Shown: positions 34,336 to 42,819, numbered from the stretch's first letter. The stretch: 64,000 bases of DNA from Pedobacter xixiisoli (GCF_900215335.1 NZ_OCMT01000002.1:496001-560000), one strand, 5' to 3'. Numbers and translations are program-made. Notes: generated from the sequence alone by a model not told the origin.

Positions 34336-34362
34336 GCCTATAACAACAGGTTTAAGTTAACA
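34336..34362 (+). other. Short attC-like site A
   Basis: GCCTATAAC (34336-34344) and GTTAACA (34356-34362) enclose AACAGGTTTAA, the left arm of attC-like site B without its right arm. It looks like an attC that has lost its hairpin. Confidence 0.45.
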
Positions 34363-34370
34363 GAAATAGA

Positions 34371-35018
34371 ATGACAGACCAGCAAGTAATAGAACTGATA
34401 GAAAAAGAATTAAAGGAAAAAACGCTTCGAACGACGGAGCAATACCTAGCAATCCATAATCCTGTCTATACTCGCGACAAACTAAAAGTTGACCGAATTG
34501 ACCGTGAAGGAGAAAACGAATTAATTATTGCTTACCTACCTGTAATTGACGAACGTTTTTACTTTGCAATCTATATTGACACTCAAAATAATGAAATAAT
34601 AAATGTAGGAACCGAATCCGATAACCGTGTCTATTTTAGAGCCGACTCTGACAGGTTTGGCTTTGAAGAACTTTCTAAGATGACTATTTTAAAATCCACA
34701 GGAGGAAGAAATAAAGGAGACACTAGAGGAACTGGATTTTGGAAAGAAAGTACGATTTTTTTTGAACCGAATAAAGAACCAGACGAATTTGCAGACAAAC
34801 TTAAAAAGCTATTAGACTTTTTGGAAATCGATATAGAAGGAATAAAACGACTAATAAGAGAAGCTGATGGTTATATTCAGGTAGCTATGGAAATCCATAA
34901 CGGAAACACTATGTTGGGAGGTCCGCATATCGACAGCGATGCTTTAAAAAGAATGAGCGACTTAGAGCTAGAAATAAACTTCGATCTATACGTTGGTGGT
35001 AGAAGTTTTAAAGATTAA
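34371..35018 (+). CDS. DUF4279-domain protein (cassette B)
   Basis: A 215-aa soluble protein. The C-terminal ~90 residues (FADKLKKLLDFLEIDIEGIK, then AMEIHNGNTMLGGPHIDSDAL and ELEINFDLYVGG) match the uncharacterised DUF4279 domain, which frequently occurs in accessory gene cassettes. The N-terminal half (lysine/glutamate-rich start, then a beta-rich FYFAIYIDTQNNEIINVG) is not recognised. It is followed by attC-like site B. Confidence 0.65.
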   Translation: MTDQQVIELIEKELKEKTLRTTEQYLAIHNPVYTRDKLKVDRIDREGENELIIAYLPVIDERFYFAIYIDTQNNEIINVGTESDNRVYFRADSDRFGFEELSKMTILKSTGGRNKGDTRGTGFWKESTIFFEPNKEPDEFADKLKKLLDFLEIDIEGIKRLIREADGYIQVAMEIHNGNTMLGGPHIDSDALKRMSDLELEINFDLYVGGRSFKD

Positions 35019-35028
35019 TTACTACTTC

Positions 35029-35159
35029 TGCCTACAACAGGTTTAAGTTGCACCTCGGGGCGAAGCAAGGACACTAAATTTGAAGCTATTTATTTAGTTT
35101 AGTGCTGTGGGTAGTTAGTGAAAAAAATTAGGCTCAACTTAAACCTGCAAACGTTAGTT
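35029..35159 (+). other. attC-like recombination site B
   Basis: Left core TGCCTACAAC (35029-35038), right core GTTAGTT (35153-35159). CAGGTTTAAGTTG (35038-35050) and CAACTTAAACCTG (35135-35147) are exact 13-bp complements, giving a 131-nt hairpin with a large loop, the size and shape of an attC. Confidence 0.7.
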
Positions 35160-35180
35160 GCCATTTTTAACGCCCTTACA

Positions 35181-35606
35181 ATGATAAAAAGTAAGCCTAC
35201 AAAATACGAATTTAAGAACTCATCAACCTTGTATGCAATATTTATAGCTTTAAGCATTATAATCCCAAGTGTACTTTTATATTTTCTTGGCCTGAATGGC
35301 AATCCCAAATTAGTAATCGCAGTAATAATTTTGGGGTTATTGAATTTAGTCTATTTCTGTCGAAGTTATTTTGATAAAGAAATTAAATTGGTATTTGATT
35401 CAGAAGGGATTAAAACTAAAAAGAAAGTAATAAAATGGGAAAAAGTAAAAAATGCTGAAATTAGAGTTACTCGTTCTCCTGGTTTAAGTCCAAATTACGA
35501 TCTAATAATTCATCATAAAAAGGGAAAAGAAACATGGATTGATGTAACAAATTTAGACTTAACAGAAGAGGATCTGAAAATGATAGTTAGTCAATTTTTA
35601 AAGTAA
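35181..35606 (+). CDS. Small membrane protein with PH-like tail (cassette C)
   Basis: A 141-aa protein; I start at ATG 35181, because the longer frame from 35118 runs back through attC-like site B. Two membrane helices (about residues 15-60) are followed by a beta-rich ~75-residue domain (KLVFDSEGIKTKKKVIKWEKV) like bacterial PH domains. Unknown function. Codon use is AT-rich. Confidence 0.65.
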   Translation: MIKSKPTKYEFKNSSTLYAIFIALSIIIPSVLLYFLGLNGNPKLVIAVIILGLLNLVYFCRSYFDKEIKLVFDSEGIKTKKKVIKWEKVKNAEIRVTRSPGLSPNYDLIIHHKKGKETWIDVTNLDLTEEDLKMIVSQFLK

Positions 35607-35621
35607 AAAAACAGCAGTTTT

Positions 35622-35841
35622 GCGCCATAACTTGTTTGTCTTTCTTGGAAAATACCCTGAACAGCACAATTTCTCATTACATTTATTTTTAACTTGTCGC
35701 GAATGTGCAAAGCCCCGAAACGTTAGGTGTAATTTTTAGTGAACCAACGTAAAAACAATAGACTTGTTAATGCAAAATAAATTAAAAAACTGTTTAGCAA
35801 CTTATTAATCAAATTCCAACTATACAAACAGTTAGTTAGGC
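35622..35841 (+). other. attC-like site C and adjacent core
   Basis: The right arm GCAAAGCCCCGAAACGTTA at 35707-35725 is identical to the arms of attC1 and attC3 in the other array, and ends in core GTTAGGT (35722-35728). The left core is probably GCGCCATAAC (35622-35631), but arm pairing is poor. A second core GTTAGGC (35835-35841) has the 8-bp hairpin AACTGTTT / AAACAGTT (35789-35833) before it. No gene lies in 35607-35855. Confidence 0.55.
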
Positions 35842-35855
35842 TCCAATTGCAATCG

Positions 35856-36689
35856 ATGAAAATAAAAGTTTATTCCCCTTTAAATCCTTTACTAAAAAAA
35901 TACATCGAGTGTATCTATATACTCACACATAAACCTGAAGAAAAACACACCAAATACATCACCTTCCCATCTATTTTTACCATTGTATCAGTAAGTGAAA
36001 AATCCAAAACTATTAATAAAGGAAATAAATTAATCATCGGGCAGTGCGATGAAAACAAGATTGAAACACATTTGGTATCTGATTTCAATAAACCTGTGCA
36101 TATTCAATACGAAGGGAAAATAAACGAAATCACTATCTTATTTAAGCCGTTAGCTATTAATTCATTTTTGGAGCATGAATTAAACCATTACAATACATCA
36201 AACTTCTCTGAATTTTTACCTTTTGAAGATTATAGAAAAGTTATGATTGAAATTCTTTCTCTGCAAAATGATATCGAAAAAATTCAAGCTGTTGAACGTT
36301 ACTGGTTGTCAAAATTAATAGGGTTTAAGCATAATTTCCTCGAAAATATTATGTCTGAAATGATGTGCAAAAAGAATGACGCTTTAACCATTACCGAACT
36401 ATGCAAAAAAAACGCTATTTCACGTACAACATTAAATAAACACTTTGCCAGACATATCTGTAAAACACCATCTCAATTCAAGAAGATACTAAGATTTAGA
36501 AATGCGGTCAACAAATACTCATCAAATAATACAAAAAGCAACTTAACGGGTATTGCGTATGATGTTGATTACTTTGACCAGTCTCATATGACAAGAGAAT
36601 TCAAGTCGGTGACAGGACTCTCTCCTAAGGTTTTTTTTGAAAAAACGACTGCGCTAGAAAAAAAACAAATTCACTGGCTGTTTTTATAG
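35856..36689 (+). CDS. AraC-family transcriptional regulator
   Basis: A 277-aa regulator: an N-terminal sensor-like region (KPEEKHTKYITFPSIFTIVS, the DUF6597-type fold) and a C-terminal AraC double helix-turn-helix (ALTITELCKKNAISRTTLNK and NLTGIAYDVDYFDQSHMTRE, then FKSVTGLSPKVFFE). ATG 35856 is chosen over a TTG 9 nt upstream. Probably controls the serine-hydrolase gene 76 nt downstream; both may form one large cassette of the first array, since they lie between core 35835 and the attC remnant at 38226-38390. Confidence 0.88.
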   Translation: MKIKVYSPLNPLLKKYIECIYILTHKPEEKHTKYITFPSIFTIVSVSEKSKTINKGNKLIIGQCDENKIETHLVSDFNKPVHIQYEGKINEITILFKPLAINSFLEHELNHYNTSNFSEFLPFEDYRKVMIEILSLQNDIEKIQAVERYWLSKLIGFKHNFLENIMSEMMCKKNDALTITELCKKNAISRTTLNKHFARHICKTPSQFKKILRFRNAVNKYSSNNTKSNLTGIAYDVDYFDQSHMTREFKSVTGLSPKVFFEKTTALEKKQIHWLFL

Positions 36690-36765
36690 ATAGGGTTTAC
36701 ACTTGTACAATTTTTCTTTTTATGATTAGCGTACTTTTGCCACTTAATCATAAAATAATCACCAT

Positions 36766-38202
36766 ATGACAATCCGTCAAATATATTTTATTGCAGCTAT
36801 CTTCTTTGCAGCAATTTCACAACCTATCTTAGCTAAAGCACAAAATTTGGAAAGCATAAGCGCTCACTTAAAAAATCTTGAAAAAGAAAATTACTTAAGT
36901 GGTGTTGTTCTTATTGCAAAAAATGGAAAACCAATTTATAGGGAAACATTTGGTTTTGCAAATTTGCCAGACCGTATTAAAAATAAACCAGACACGAAGT
37001 TCAACTTAGCTTCTATTAACAAGATGTTTACAGCAATGGCGATAATGCAATTGGTGGAATCTGGCAAAATTTCGCTTGAAGATAAAGTAGGTCAATACCT
37101 TTTGGATTATCCCAATAAAACGGTTGCCGACGCTGTGACTATCCATCAATTATTAACGCATACTTCAGGAATGCACAGTTTTTGGGAGGAATACGACAAG
37201 CTTGCAAAAGAAAAATTCAAAACAGTTGCTGATTACCTTCCGTTGTTTGTTAATAAAAAACTAGCCTTTACTCCTGGTAGTGACTTCTTATATAGCAATT
37301 CTGGATATATGGTTTTAGGGTTAATCATTGAAAAAGTGTCGGGTCAAAATTATTTTGATTTTGTAAAAGAACATATCTATAAACCTGCAAAAATGATTAA
37401 TACAGATGCTTACGAATTGGATAATGTTATTGCAAATTTAGCTACTGGCTATACCATGTCATTGGAAGAACCAGGGCAATGGAAAAATAATACTTTTTTA
37501 AATCCAACAAAGGGAACTCCTGCCGGTGGTGGCTACTCCACAGTTGACGATTTGTTGAGTTTTGCCAATGCATTACAAAGCAATCGTTTACTTAGCAAAG
37601 AAAATACAGCTCTTTGTACATCAGGTAAAGTGAAGTTTAGAGAAGGAATGTATGCCTATGGATTTGAAGAAATCACCATCAACGGACACCGCATTATTGG
37701 ACATACCGGCGGACACGACGGCGTTGCCAGTGAAATAATGATTTATCCAGATTTGGGCTACACTGTTGTTATTCTAACCAATGGAGAAGTTGAAAACTAT
37801 TGGGAAGTGAGTAACCTAATTAAAAAACAATTAGTGGGCCCAGCACCGTCAATCAACAATTTCTTCTACACTAAAGATATAATTAAGACAGTAAGCAACA
37901 AAGGCTACGAAGCTGGTATTAAGCAAATCGAACAAAATTCAAAGAAATATTCATTAAGAGAAAATCTTATTGAAAGATATGGCTGTAAGCTCTTGTTCGA
38001 AAGAAAGATTAATCAGTCAATAGACTTATTTAAGTTAAATATTCGCTTTTTCCCCAACTCAACCTATGGCTATTATTATATCAGTGAAGCATATAGGGTT
38101 TCAGGCCAGAAAAAACAAGCGATTGAATATCTAAAGTTATATCTTGAAAAGGAACCAGAAGACAATGACGCTAAAGTAAAATACAACTTGCTAACTAAAT
38201 AA
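36766..38202 (+). CDS. Serine beta-lactamase-like hydrolase with C-terminal TPR-like segment
   Basis: A 478-aa exported protein: signal peptide (about 1-26, ending AKAQ), then a class C/penicillin-binding-fold domain with the SxxK nucleophile SINK (83-86), YSN (176-178) and HTGG (313-316). These catalytic motifs are intact. The last ~90 residues (about 390-478) form helical TPR-like repeats (YYYISEAYRVSGQKKQAIEY). Such serine hydrolases include peptidases and esterases as well as lactamases, so antibiotic hydrolysis should not be assumed. A -7-like box TACTTTTG lies at 36732-36739. Confidence 0.88.
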   Translation: MTIRQIYFIAAIFFAAISQPILAKAQNLESISAHLKNLEKENYLSGVVLIAKNGKPIYRETFGFANLPDRIKNKPDTKFNLASINKMFTAMAIMQLVESGKISLEDKVGQYLLDYPNKTVADAVTIHQLLTHTSGMHSFWEEYDKLAKEKFKTVADYLPLFVNKKLAFTPGSDFLYSNSGYMVLGLIIEKVSGQNYFDFVKEHIYKPAKMINTDAYELDNVIANLATGYTMSLEEPGQWKNNTFLNPTKGTPAGGGYSTVDDLLSFANALQSNRLLSKENTALCTSGKVKFREGMYAYGFEEITINGHRIIGHTGGHDGVASEIMIYPDLGYTVVILTNGEVENYWEVSNLIKKQLVGPAPSINNFFYTKDIIKTVSNKGYEAGIKQIEQNSKKYSLRENLIERYGCKLLFERKINQSIDLFKLNIRFFPNSTYGYYYISEAYRVSGQKKQAIEYLKLYLEKEPEDNDAKVKYNLLTK

Positions 38203-38225
38203 CTAAGCTAATAAGAGCTTAGCTA

Positions 38226-38390
38226 CACTGAGTTCGGTTACCTTCAGTAAAGGCTTCGCCGTTTGCAAAGTGCGGCGAAATTTTAAAGTTTAATCCCGTA
38301 CTTACGGGATTCTTCTATTGAAATTTTGTGCAAAATTGAAGATTTGTACTCAGATTACCTTATCGTCGCAAAGTCCCGAAATACTAATCA
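38226..38390 (+). other. Degenerate attC-like remnant
   Basis: A 27-nt block at 38321-38347 is identical to 43420-43446 inside attC1, followed at 38368 by GCAAAGTCCCGAAATACTA, a damaged version of the conserved right arm (the GTTA core has become TACTA). It contains a perfect hairpin ATCCCGTA / TACGGGAT (38293-38310). No gene in gap 38203-38495. Confidence 0.55.
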
Positions 38391-38470
38391 CAACCTTAGC
38401 AGCGCATTAGTACAAACTTAAATATCCAAGCAACTTTCAAAAAAAATTGCACAGTCAAATAATTATCGTA

Positions 38471-38482
38471 ATATTGCAATAT
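38471..38482. promoter_or_regulatory. Candidate ArsR operator 1
   Basis: ATATTGCAATAT is a perfect palindrome 13 nt upstream of arsR. It shares the word AATATTGCA with a second site before the next gene (38845-38857). Confidence 0.55.
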
Positions 38483-38495
38483 AAAAATATTAGCA

Positions 38496-38822
38496 ATGGG
38501 CGCAACTAAAACAGAGCATTTCACCGACCAGCAAAACCAGATTGCAACCATAGCAAAAGCTTTGGGACATCCAGCAAGAATTGCAATTATTGAGTATTTA
38601 ATGAAGGTAAACGAATGCATTTGCGGGGACATTGTAAACGAACTACCATTGGCACAGCCCACTGTTTCGCAGCATTTAAAAGAATTAAAAAATGCTGGTA
38701 TTATCAAAGGAAGTATAGAAGGAAATTCAATTTGCTATTGCATTGATGAGAAAACTATCGATATTCTAAATACTTATTTCTTAAAAATTATAAAAACTGT
38801 ATCAAAAGCAAAATGCTGTTAA
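38496..38822 (+). CDS. arsR: ArsR-family metalloregulator
   Basis: A 108-aa winged-helix repressor. The DNA-recognition helix is in LAQPTVSQHLKELKNAGII. NECICGDIV (C41, C43) sits where arsenic sensors carry ELCVCDL, and a C-terminal CC pair (107-108) may also bind As(III). Expected to repress its own operon and release on arsenite. It heads arsR, DUF6428, a 41-aa peptide and arsC; no arsenite pump (acr3 or arsB) is visible. Confidence 0.9.
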   Translation: MGATKTEHFTDQQNQIATIAKALGHPARIAIIEYLMKVNECICGDIVNELPLAQPTVSQHLKELKNAGIIKGSIEGNSICYCIDEKTIDILNTYFLKIIKTVSKAKCC

Positions 38823-38844
38823 GCATTTTTTTTGATCACCTATA

Positions 38845-38857
38845 TCGCAATATTGCA
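38845..38857. promoter_or_regulatory. Candidate ArsR operator 2
   Basis: The palindrome GCAATATTGC (38847-38856) lies between arsR and the DUF6428 gene, in the context CGCAATATTGCATT; operator 1 has CGTAATATTGCAAT. Shared word AATATTGCA. Confidence 0.5.
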
Positions 38858-38881
38858 TTTAAACTATATAAAATAAGAACA

Positions 38882-39355
38882 ATGAAATTATCAGAAGTGA
38901 AACAACTATTACCAACGTTAGAAAACGTAGAATTTCAGTTAGAAAATGGCACTTTCGTTCCCAAGGATTTTCACGTTACCGAAGTGGGAATGATCAGCAA
39001 AACCTTTATCGACTGTGGTGGCACTATCCGTTCAGAAAAAGTAATAAACTTTCAATTATGGAACGCAGATGACTTTGAACATCGCTTGAAACCTAACAAA
39101 CTGCTCAGCATCATCAAACTTTCCGAACAACAATTGGGCATTGAAGATTTTGAAATAGAAGTAGAATTTCAAAGTGACACCATTGGAAAATATGATTTAG
39201 CTTTTAACGGAAAAAACTTTATACTGAGAAACAAAACGACAGCTTGCTTGGCACAGGATGCCTGTGGTATTCCCTCGGAAAAAGCGAAGAAAAATTTGAT
39301 AGCACTGAATGTTAATCAGAACAATGCTTGCACGCCAGGCGGAAATTGCTGCTAA
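38882..39355 (+). CDS. DUF6428 protein of the arsenic locus
   Basis: A 157-aa soluble protein; I start at ATG 38882, since the longer frame from 38813 runs back over arsR. Features: 'DFHVTEVGMISKTFIDCGGT' near residue 30, and a C-terminal Cys-rich tail (NNACTPGGNCC). It is a family often seen between arsR and arsC in Bacteroidota; the role is unknown but arsenic handling is a fair guess. Confidence 0.8.
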   Translation: MKLSEVKQLLPTLENVEFQLENGTFVPKDFHVTEVGMISKTFIDCGGTIRSEKVINFQLWNADDFEHRLKPNKLLSIIKLSEQQLGIEDFEIEVEFQSDTIGKYDLAFNGKNFILRNKTTACLAQDACGIPSEKAKKNLIALNVNQNNACTPGGNCC

Positions 39356-39356
39356 C

Positions 39357-39482
39357 ATGAGAAAGAAATCTAGATATTACAAGAAACCTATCATTATTGT
39401 CACAGCTGTAATTGGATTACAACTCGTTTTTGGGTTCGACCCAAAATTTTGTATCATCAATTTCATTTGGTTATTCGTTTAA
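39357..39482 (+). CDS. 41-aa membrane micro-protein in arsenic locus
   Basis: ATG at 39357, one base after the previous stop, TAA at 39480; a basic start (MRKKSRYYKKP) is followed by one hydrophobic helix (IIIVTAVIGLQLVFGF). arsC starts 3 nt after it, so it is tightly embedded in the operon. No known family. Confidence 0.6.
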   Translation: MRKKSRYYKKPIIIVTAVIGLQLVFGFDPKFCIINFIWLFV

Positions 39483-39485
39483 ATT

Positions 39486-39902
39486 ATGAGAAAGAAAGTA
39501 TTGATACTTTGTACAGGGAACAGTTGCAGAAGTCAGCTTGCGGAAGGATATTTAAGATTTTATGCCGGCGAAGAAGTGGAAATTTATAGTGCAGGCGTAG
39601 AAACTCATGGAGTAAATCCAAAAGCTATCGAAACAATGAAAGAAGATGGAATTGACATTTCAAACCACACATCGAATCACATTGACGAATACCAACACAT
39701 AGACTTCGACTTTGTAATTACTGTTTGCGACAATGCTAAGGAGCGTTGTCCCTTCTTCCCTACAAAGGCTAAAAAGTTTCATTACAATTTTCCAGACCCA
39801 GCCAAAGCTAGAGGAACAGAAGAAGAAATTAATGCCCAGTTTAGACAAGTAGGACAGCTCATCAAGGCGTATTGTAAAAACTTCTGTGAGCAATATTTAT
39901 AA
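39486..39902 (+). CDS. arsC: Arsenate reductase (thioredoxin-type, LMW-PTP fold)
   Basis: A 138-aa reductase of the pI258 type, turning arsenate into arsenite. The phosphatase-like loop CTGNSCRSQ begins at C9; the thiol relay C81 and C88 lies in VITVCDNAKERCPFFP. With C9, these match the three catalytic cysteines of the thioredoxin-linked class. Length is normal. Converges with the TPR gene, 12 nt apart. Confidence 0.95.
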   Translation: MRKKVLILCTGNSCRSQLAEGYLRFYAGEEVEIYSAGVETHGVNPKAIETMKEDGIDISNHTSNHIDEYQHIDFDFVITVCDNAKERCPFFPTKAKKFHYNFPDPAKARGTEEEINAQFRQVGQLIKAYCKNFCEQYL

Positions 39903-39914
39903 TTGAAACTTCTT

Positions 39915-41177
39915 CTAGCTATACTTATTCCCTTCCTTAATTGTAAAAAAGTTAGCCACCCACTGAAATGCGACAAAACTAAAAACATACAACAAAGATG
40001 CGCCGTTAAAAACTTCACCAGTAGAAAAAGCTAAACCTATAGCAATTAAGCCAAACAAGGTCATTAGTACCGTATAGCCAGGCAAAAACAATTTAGGCTT
40101 GGTGGGCGAAAATACCACGCTTAAAGGCACCATCATGGTAAAACCAAAAACAGCTACCGTAAGAAATTCTTCTTTAGCTAGAGTGAAATAACACAAAGTG
40201 CCAATAAGAAAAGTAAAAAAACTTGCCGCAACAAAGTTAGAACTCATTGTTTCATTCTTATCTAACAGCAGTTGTCCGTACCTATTAAATCTCAAAAACA
40301 AATTGCTAACTGGCGTAATTACCCAAGTAGAAAACGCAACCAACGAAAGCAGAATAATTAGTGGCACCAAATAAGGTTCCAAGGTTTCATTAGCTTCTGC
40401 AAGCGCTCTTAAGCCTCTAATCCCAAAATAAAATCCTAAAATTACCACCCACTGGTATTTGCTGGTTAAATTACCCATCCAAAAGGCATATTTTAAAAAC
40501 ATCCGATAAATTGGATTGCCAGCTTTCAAGGCCTCTCTCATTCCTGCTTGCGCATAACTAAAACCTGGGTCGTTTTTTAAAGCCTCTCTAAAATGCTCCA
40601 ATGCTTTTTTATGATTTCCACTCTCTAACAAGCCCCAACCGTAGTTTGCGTGAGTAAAAGCATTGTTTGGATCTTCTCTTAATGCTCCTTCTATGGTATT
40701 AAAAGACTCTTCGACTTTATTAAGTTTCAACAAAGCCGTACTTCTAATATTTAGGGCCAACAAATTTTCAGCGTCTATTTGCAAGGCATTTTCAGCATGT
40801 TCCAAAGCCTCTTCGTAATGTTTGCCAGCCAATTTTATATTAGCTAACAAAGCAAAGTAATCAGCATCATAAGCATCTAATTCAATTGCCTGTAGAATGT
40901 GTTGCTCGGCTGCTTTATAGTTATCTTGTTGTATCGCAATTCTAGCTTTAATATAGAATAAATACGGATTATCTGGCGACAAGCCAATCGCATTTTCGAT
41001 AATCTTTTGCGCTTCTTCTAATTTATCTTGTTGCAAATTAGCTTCAGCCAGTAACGACAAACAATAAATATTTCCAGCATCTTGCGAAAGCAATTCCTTT
41101 AAAATACGCTCGGCTTCGGCAAATCGCTGTTGTTGAAAAAGAATGTCAATCTTCGCTAACCTATTATCTTCAATCAT
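39915..41177 (-). CDS. TPR-repeat membrane protein
   Basis: A 420-aa protein with about six tetratricopeptide repeats in residues 1-215 (ADAERILKELL-like first repeat, then AEANLQQDKLEEAQKIIENA and ALEHAENALQIDAENLLALN) and about five membrane helices in the second half (from ILGFYFGIRGL to FVAFQWVANFF). It starts one base after the upstream AAA gene, so the two are cotranscribed. The TPR part probably scaffolds a partner at the cytoplasmic face. Specific role unknown. Confidence 0.85.
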   Translation of the reverse strand: MIEDNRLAKIDILFQQQRFAEAERILKELLSQDAGNIYCLSLLAEANLQQDKLEEAQKIIENAIGLSPDNPYLFYIKARIAIQQDNYKAAEQHILQAIELDAYDADYFALLANIKLAGKHYEEALEHAENALQIDAENLLALNIRSTALLKLNKVEESFNTIEGALREDPNNAFTHANYGWGLLESGNHKKALEHFREALKNDPGFSYAQAGMREALKAGNPIYRMFLKYAFWMGNLTSKYQWVVILGFYFGIRGLRALAEANETLEPYLVPLIILLSLVAFSTWVITPVSNLFLRFNRYGQLLLDKNETMSSNFVAASFFTFLIGTLCYFTLAKEEFLTVAVFGFTMMVPLSVVFSPTKPKLFLPGYTVLMTLFGLIAIGLAFSTGEVFNGASLLYVFSFVAFQWVANFFTIKEGNKYS

Positions 41178-41178
41178 G

Positions 41179-42483
41179 CTATTTCTTAATTTTCATATAG
41201 GTTAAAATATCGTCGTACAAGCCAGCATCATTGGCAAACATGGCAAAGTTTTTTGCCGTCATAAACCACTCTTGCGTACTCGGTTTGTGTTTTTTAAGGG
41301 CGTTGAGCAAATCGTTAGTATTTATTGGCTTCGGAATACCATCTACAAACGAAGATTCCAACTTCAGCTCAATAGCAATGTCAATCATCGCATCAATATC
41401 AGCCCCCGAAAAATGCTCCGCTTTCTTGGCTAAACTTTTATAATCAACTCCTTCTACCGGTTTATCTTTCAGCTTCAGCTTTAAAATCTCTTCCCTACTT
41501 TGCTCGTCTGGTGGTGGTACAAAAACAATTCGGTCAAATCTGCCTGGGCGCCTAAACGCTGGGTCTAAATTCCAAGGAGTATTGGTTGCACCCAAAATTA
41601 AAACCCCTTCGTTATTATTATTAATCCCATCTAATTCCTGCAAAAACTGATTAATCAAATGCCTACCAGCAGATTGCTTCATATCGCTCCTACTAGCACC
41701 TAAAGCGTCGATTTCATCAATAAACAATACGCAAGGAGCATTTTCGCGAGCCAGTTCAAATATCTCATGCAAATTTTTCTCGCTGTTGCCAATCCACATG
41801 TCCAAAATATTGTTGAGGCCAACACTAATAAATTTGGCGTTCACCTGTCCGGCAGTGGCCTTAGCCAAATAGGTTTTACCACAGCCCGGAGGACCGTACA
41901 ACAAAATCCCGCCACCTACTTTTTTACCATAAGCCTTATACAATTCTGGATGTTGCAGTGGCTTAATAATTTTCATTTCAATTTCCTTCTTCACCGCTTC
42001 CATGCCGCCTACACTATCGAAATTCACATTAGGCTTTTGCAAAAACCTATCGTCTATTTCCATATCCTCTTCTTCAAAAGCATTGGTATCACGCAAACGC
42101 AACTGACTATCCAATTCTTCATCAAAATAATTACGGTCAATGGTTAGTGCTCTTTTGTACATTTCCACCGCCTTGCCGAAGTTGCTTTCTTTCAACAAAG
42201 CTTTTGCATACAAGGTAAATACAGCTAATTCCTCCATTCCGCCCTCTATGGCTTCCTCTAAAATTACATTGCAGGCAGAGTAATTGCCCTTTTTGAAGAA
42301 CACATTTGCTAAACCAATTTTCGCTTTGTTGGCACTTGCCGAAGTGAGCAAAATAGTATATTCTATCTCTGCATCCACAAGTTTGTTAGCAGTCAATAAT
42401 GCATCAGCCAATAGCAATCGTAACGGCGCATTATCTGGCGAATGTTTTAAAGCTTCTCTTAAATTCAGAATGGTATTACTCAT
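41179..42483 (-). CDS. AAA+ ATPase with N-terminal TPR domain
   Basis: A 434-aa protein. Residues 1-135 are TPR-like (ALKHSPDNAPLRLLLADALL and AVEMYKRALTIDRN); 150-370 are a single Cdc48/FtsH-like AAA module: Walker A GPPGCGKT (197-204), Walker B FIDEID (254-259), sensor GATN (298-301), second region of homology RRPGRFDR (311-318). All catalytic parts are intact, so it should be an active unfoldase or remodelling ATPase. TPRs imply a protein substrate or adaptor. Paired with a TPR membrane protein, which may be its target or anchor (inference). Confidence 0.9.
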   Translation of the reverse strand: MSNTILNLREALKHSPDNAPLRLLLADALLTANKLVDAEIEYTILLTSASANKAKIGLANVFFKKGNYSACNVILEEAIEGGMEELAVFTLYAKALLKESNFGKAVEMYKRALTIDRNYFDEELDSQLRLRDTNAFEEEDMEIDDRFLQKPNVNFDSVGGMEAVKKEIEMKIIKPLQHPELYKAYGKKVGGGILLYGPPGCGKTYLAKATAGQVNAKFISVGLNNILDMWIGNSEKNLHEIFELARENAPCVLFIDEIDALGASRSDMKQSAGRHLINQFLQELDGINNNNEGVLILGATNTPWNLDPAFRRPGRFDRIVFVPPPDEQSREEILKLKLKDKPVEGVDYKSLAKKAEHFSGADIDAMIDIAIELKLESSFVDGIPKPINTNDLLNALKKHKPSTQEWFMTAKNFAMFANDAGLYDDILTYMKIKK

Positions 42484-42544
42484 TTGGCAAAAATTTAAAT
42501 ACCGCCTAAGATAGATAAAAGGCGGAAAATAGCATAGTATTTAT

Positions 42545-42819
42545 CTTTTGAAAAGCGCCTGCATTACCAATGGCAAATGTAGTCCTTTGCTTTCGCTAAT
42601 CCCGATGAATCCTGTACAACAATGAAAGTAAATGCTTACATCGGGAAACCGCTTCGCCAAGGTTTATTTTACAAAGGCTGTGCAGAAATGCATGAAGTCT
42701 AAACACATAGGTGCTAAGCATTTTTCTGAGAATTCAAAAATTTGTAGATTAGGGGAAAATGGCGCTTATCTCTACTGTATTGGTTGGCTTTATGCCATTT
42801 GATGAGGGTTATAAATTAG
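42545..42819. repeat. Array-head element, copy 2 (candidate attI-like site)
   Basis: About 275 bp, homologous along its length to 33627-33884, with a more diverged middle and a nearly identical last ~75 nt. Ends at core GTTATGC (42819-42825), where similarity between copies stops and the first cassette begins. Lies upstream of the leftward AAA gene, as copy 1 lies upstream of pyrD. Confidence 0.75.

Noticed and set aside
35118..35180. Longer N-terminus for the cassette C membrane protein
   Set aside because: It would be encoded by the right arm of attC-like site B; ATG 35181 follows the core instead.
36766..38202. Serine hydrolase as an antibiotic-degrading beta-lactamase
   Set aside because: The SxxK/YSN/HTGG set is shared with esterases and peptidases, and the TPR-like tail is unlike known lactamases.
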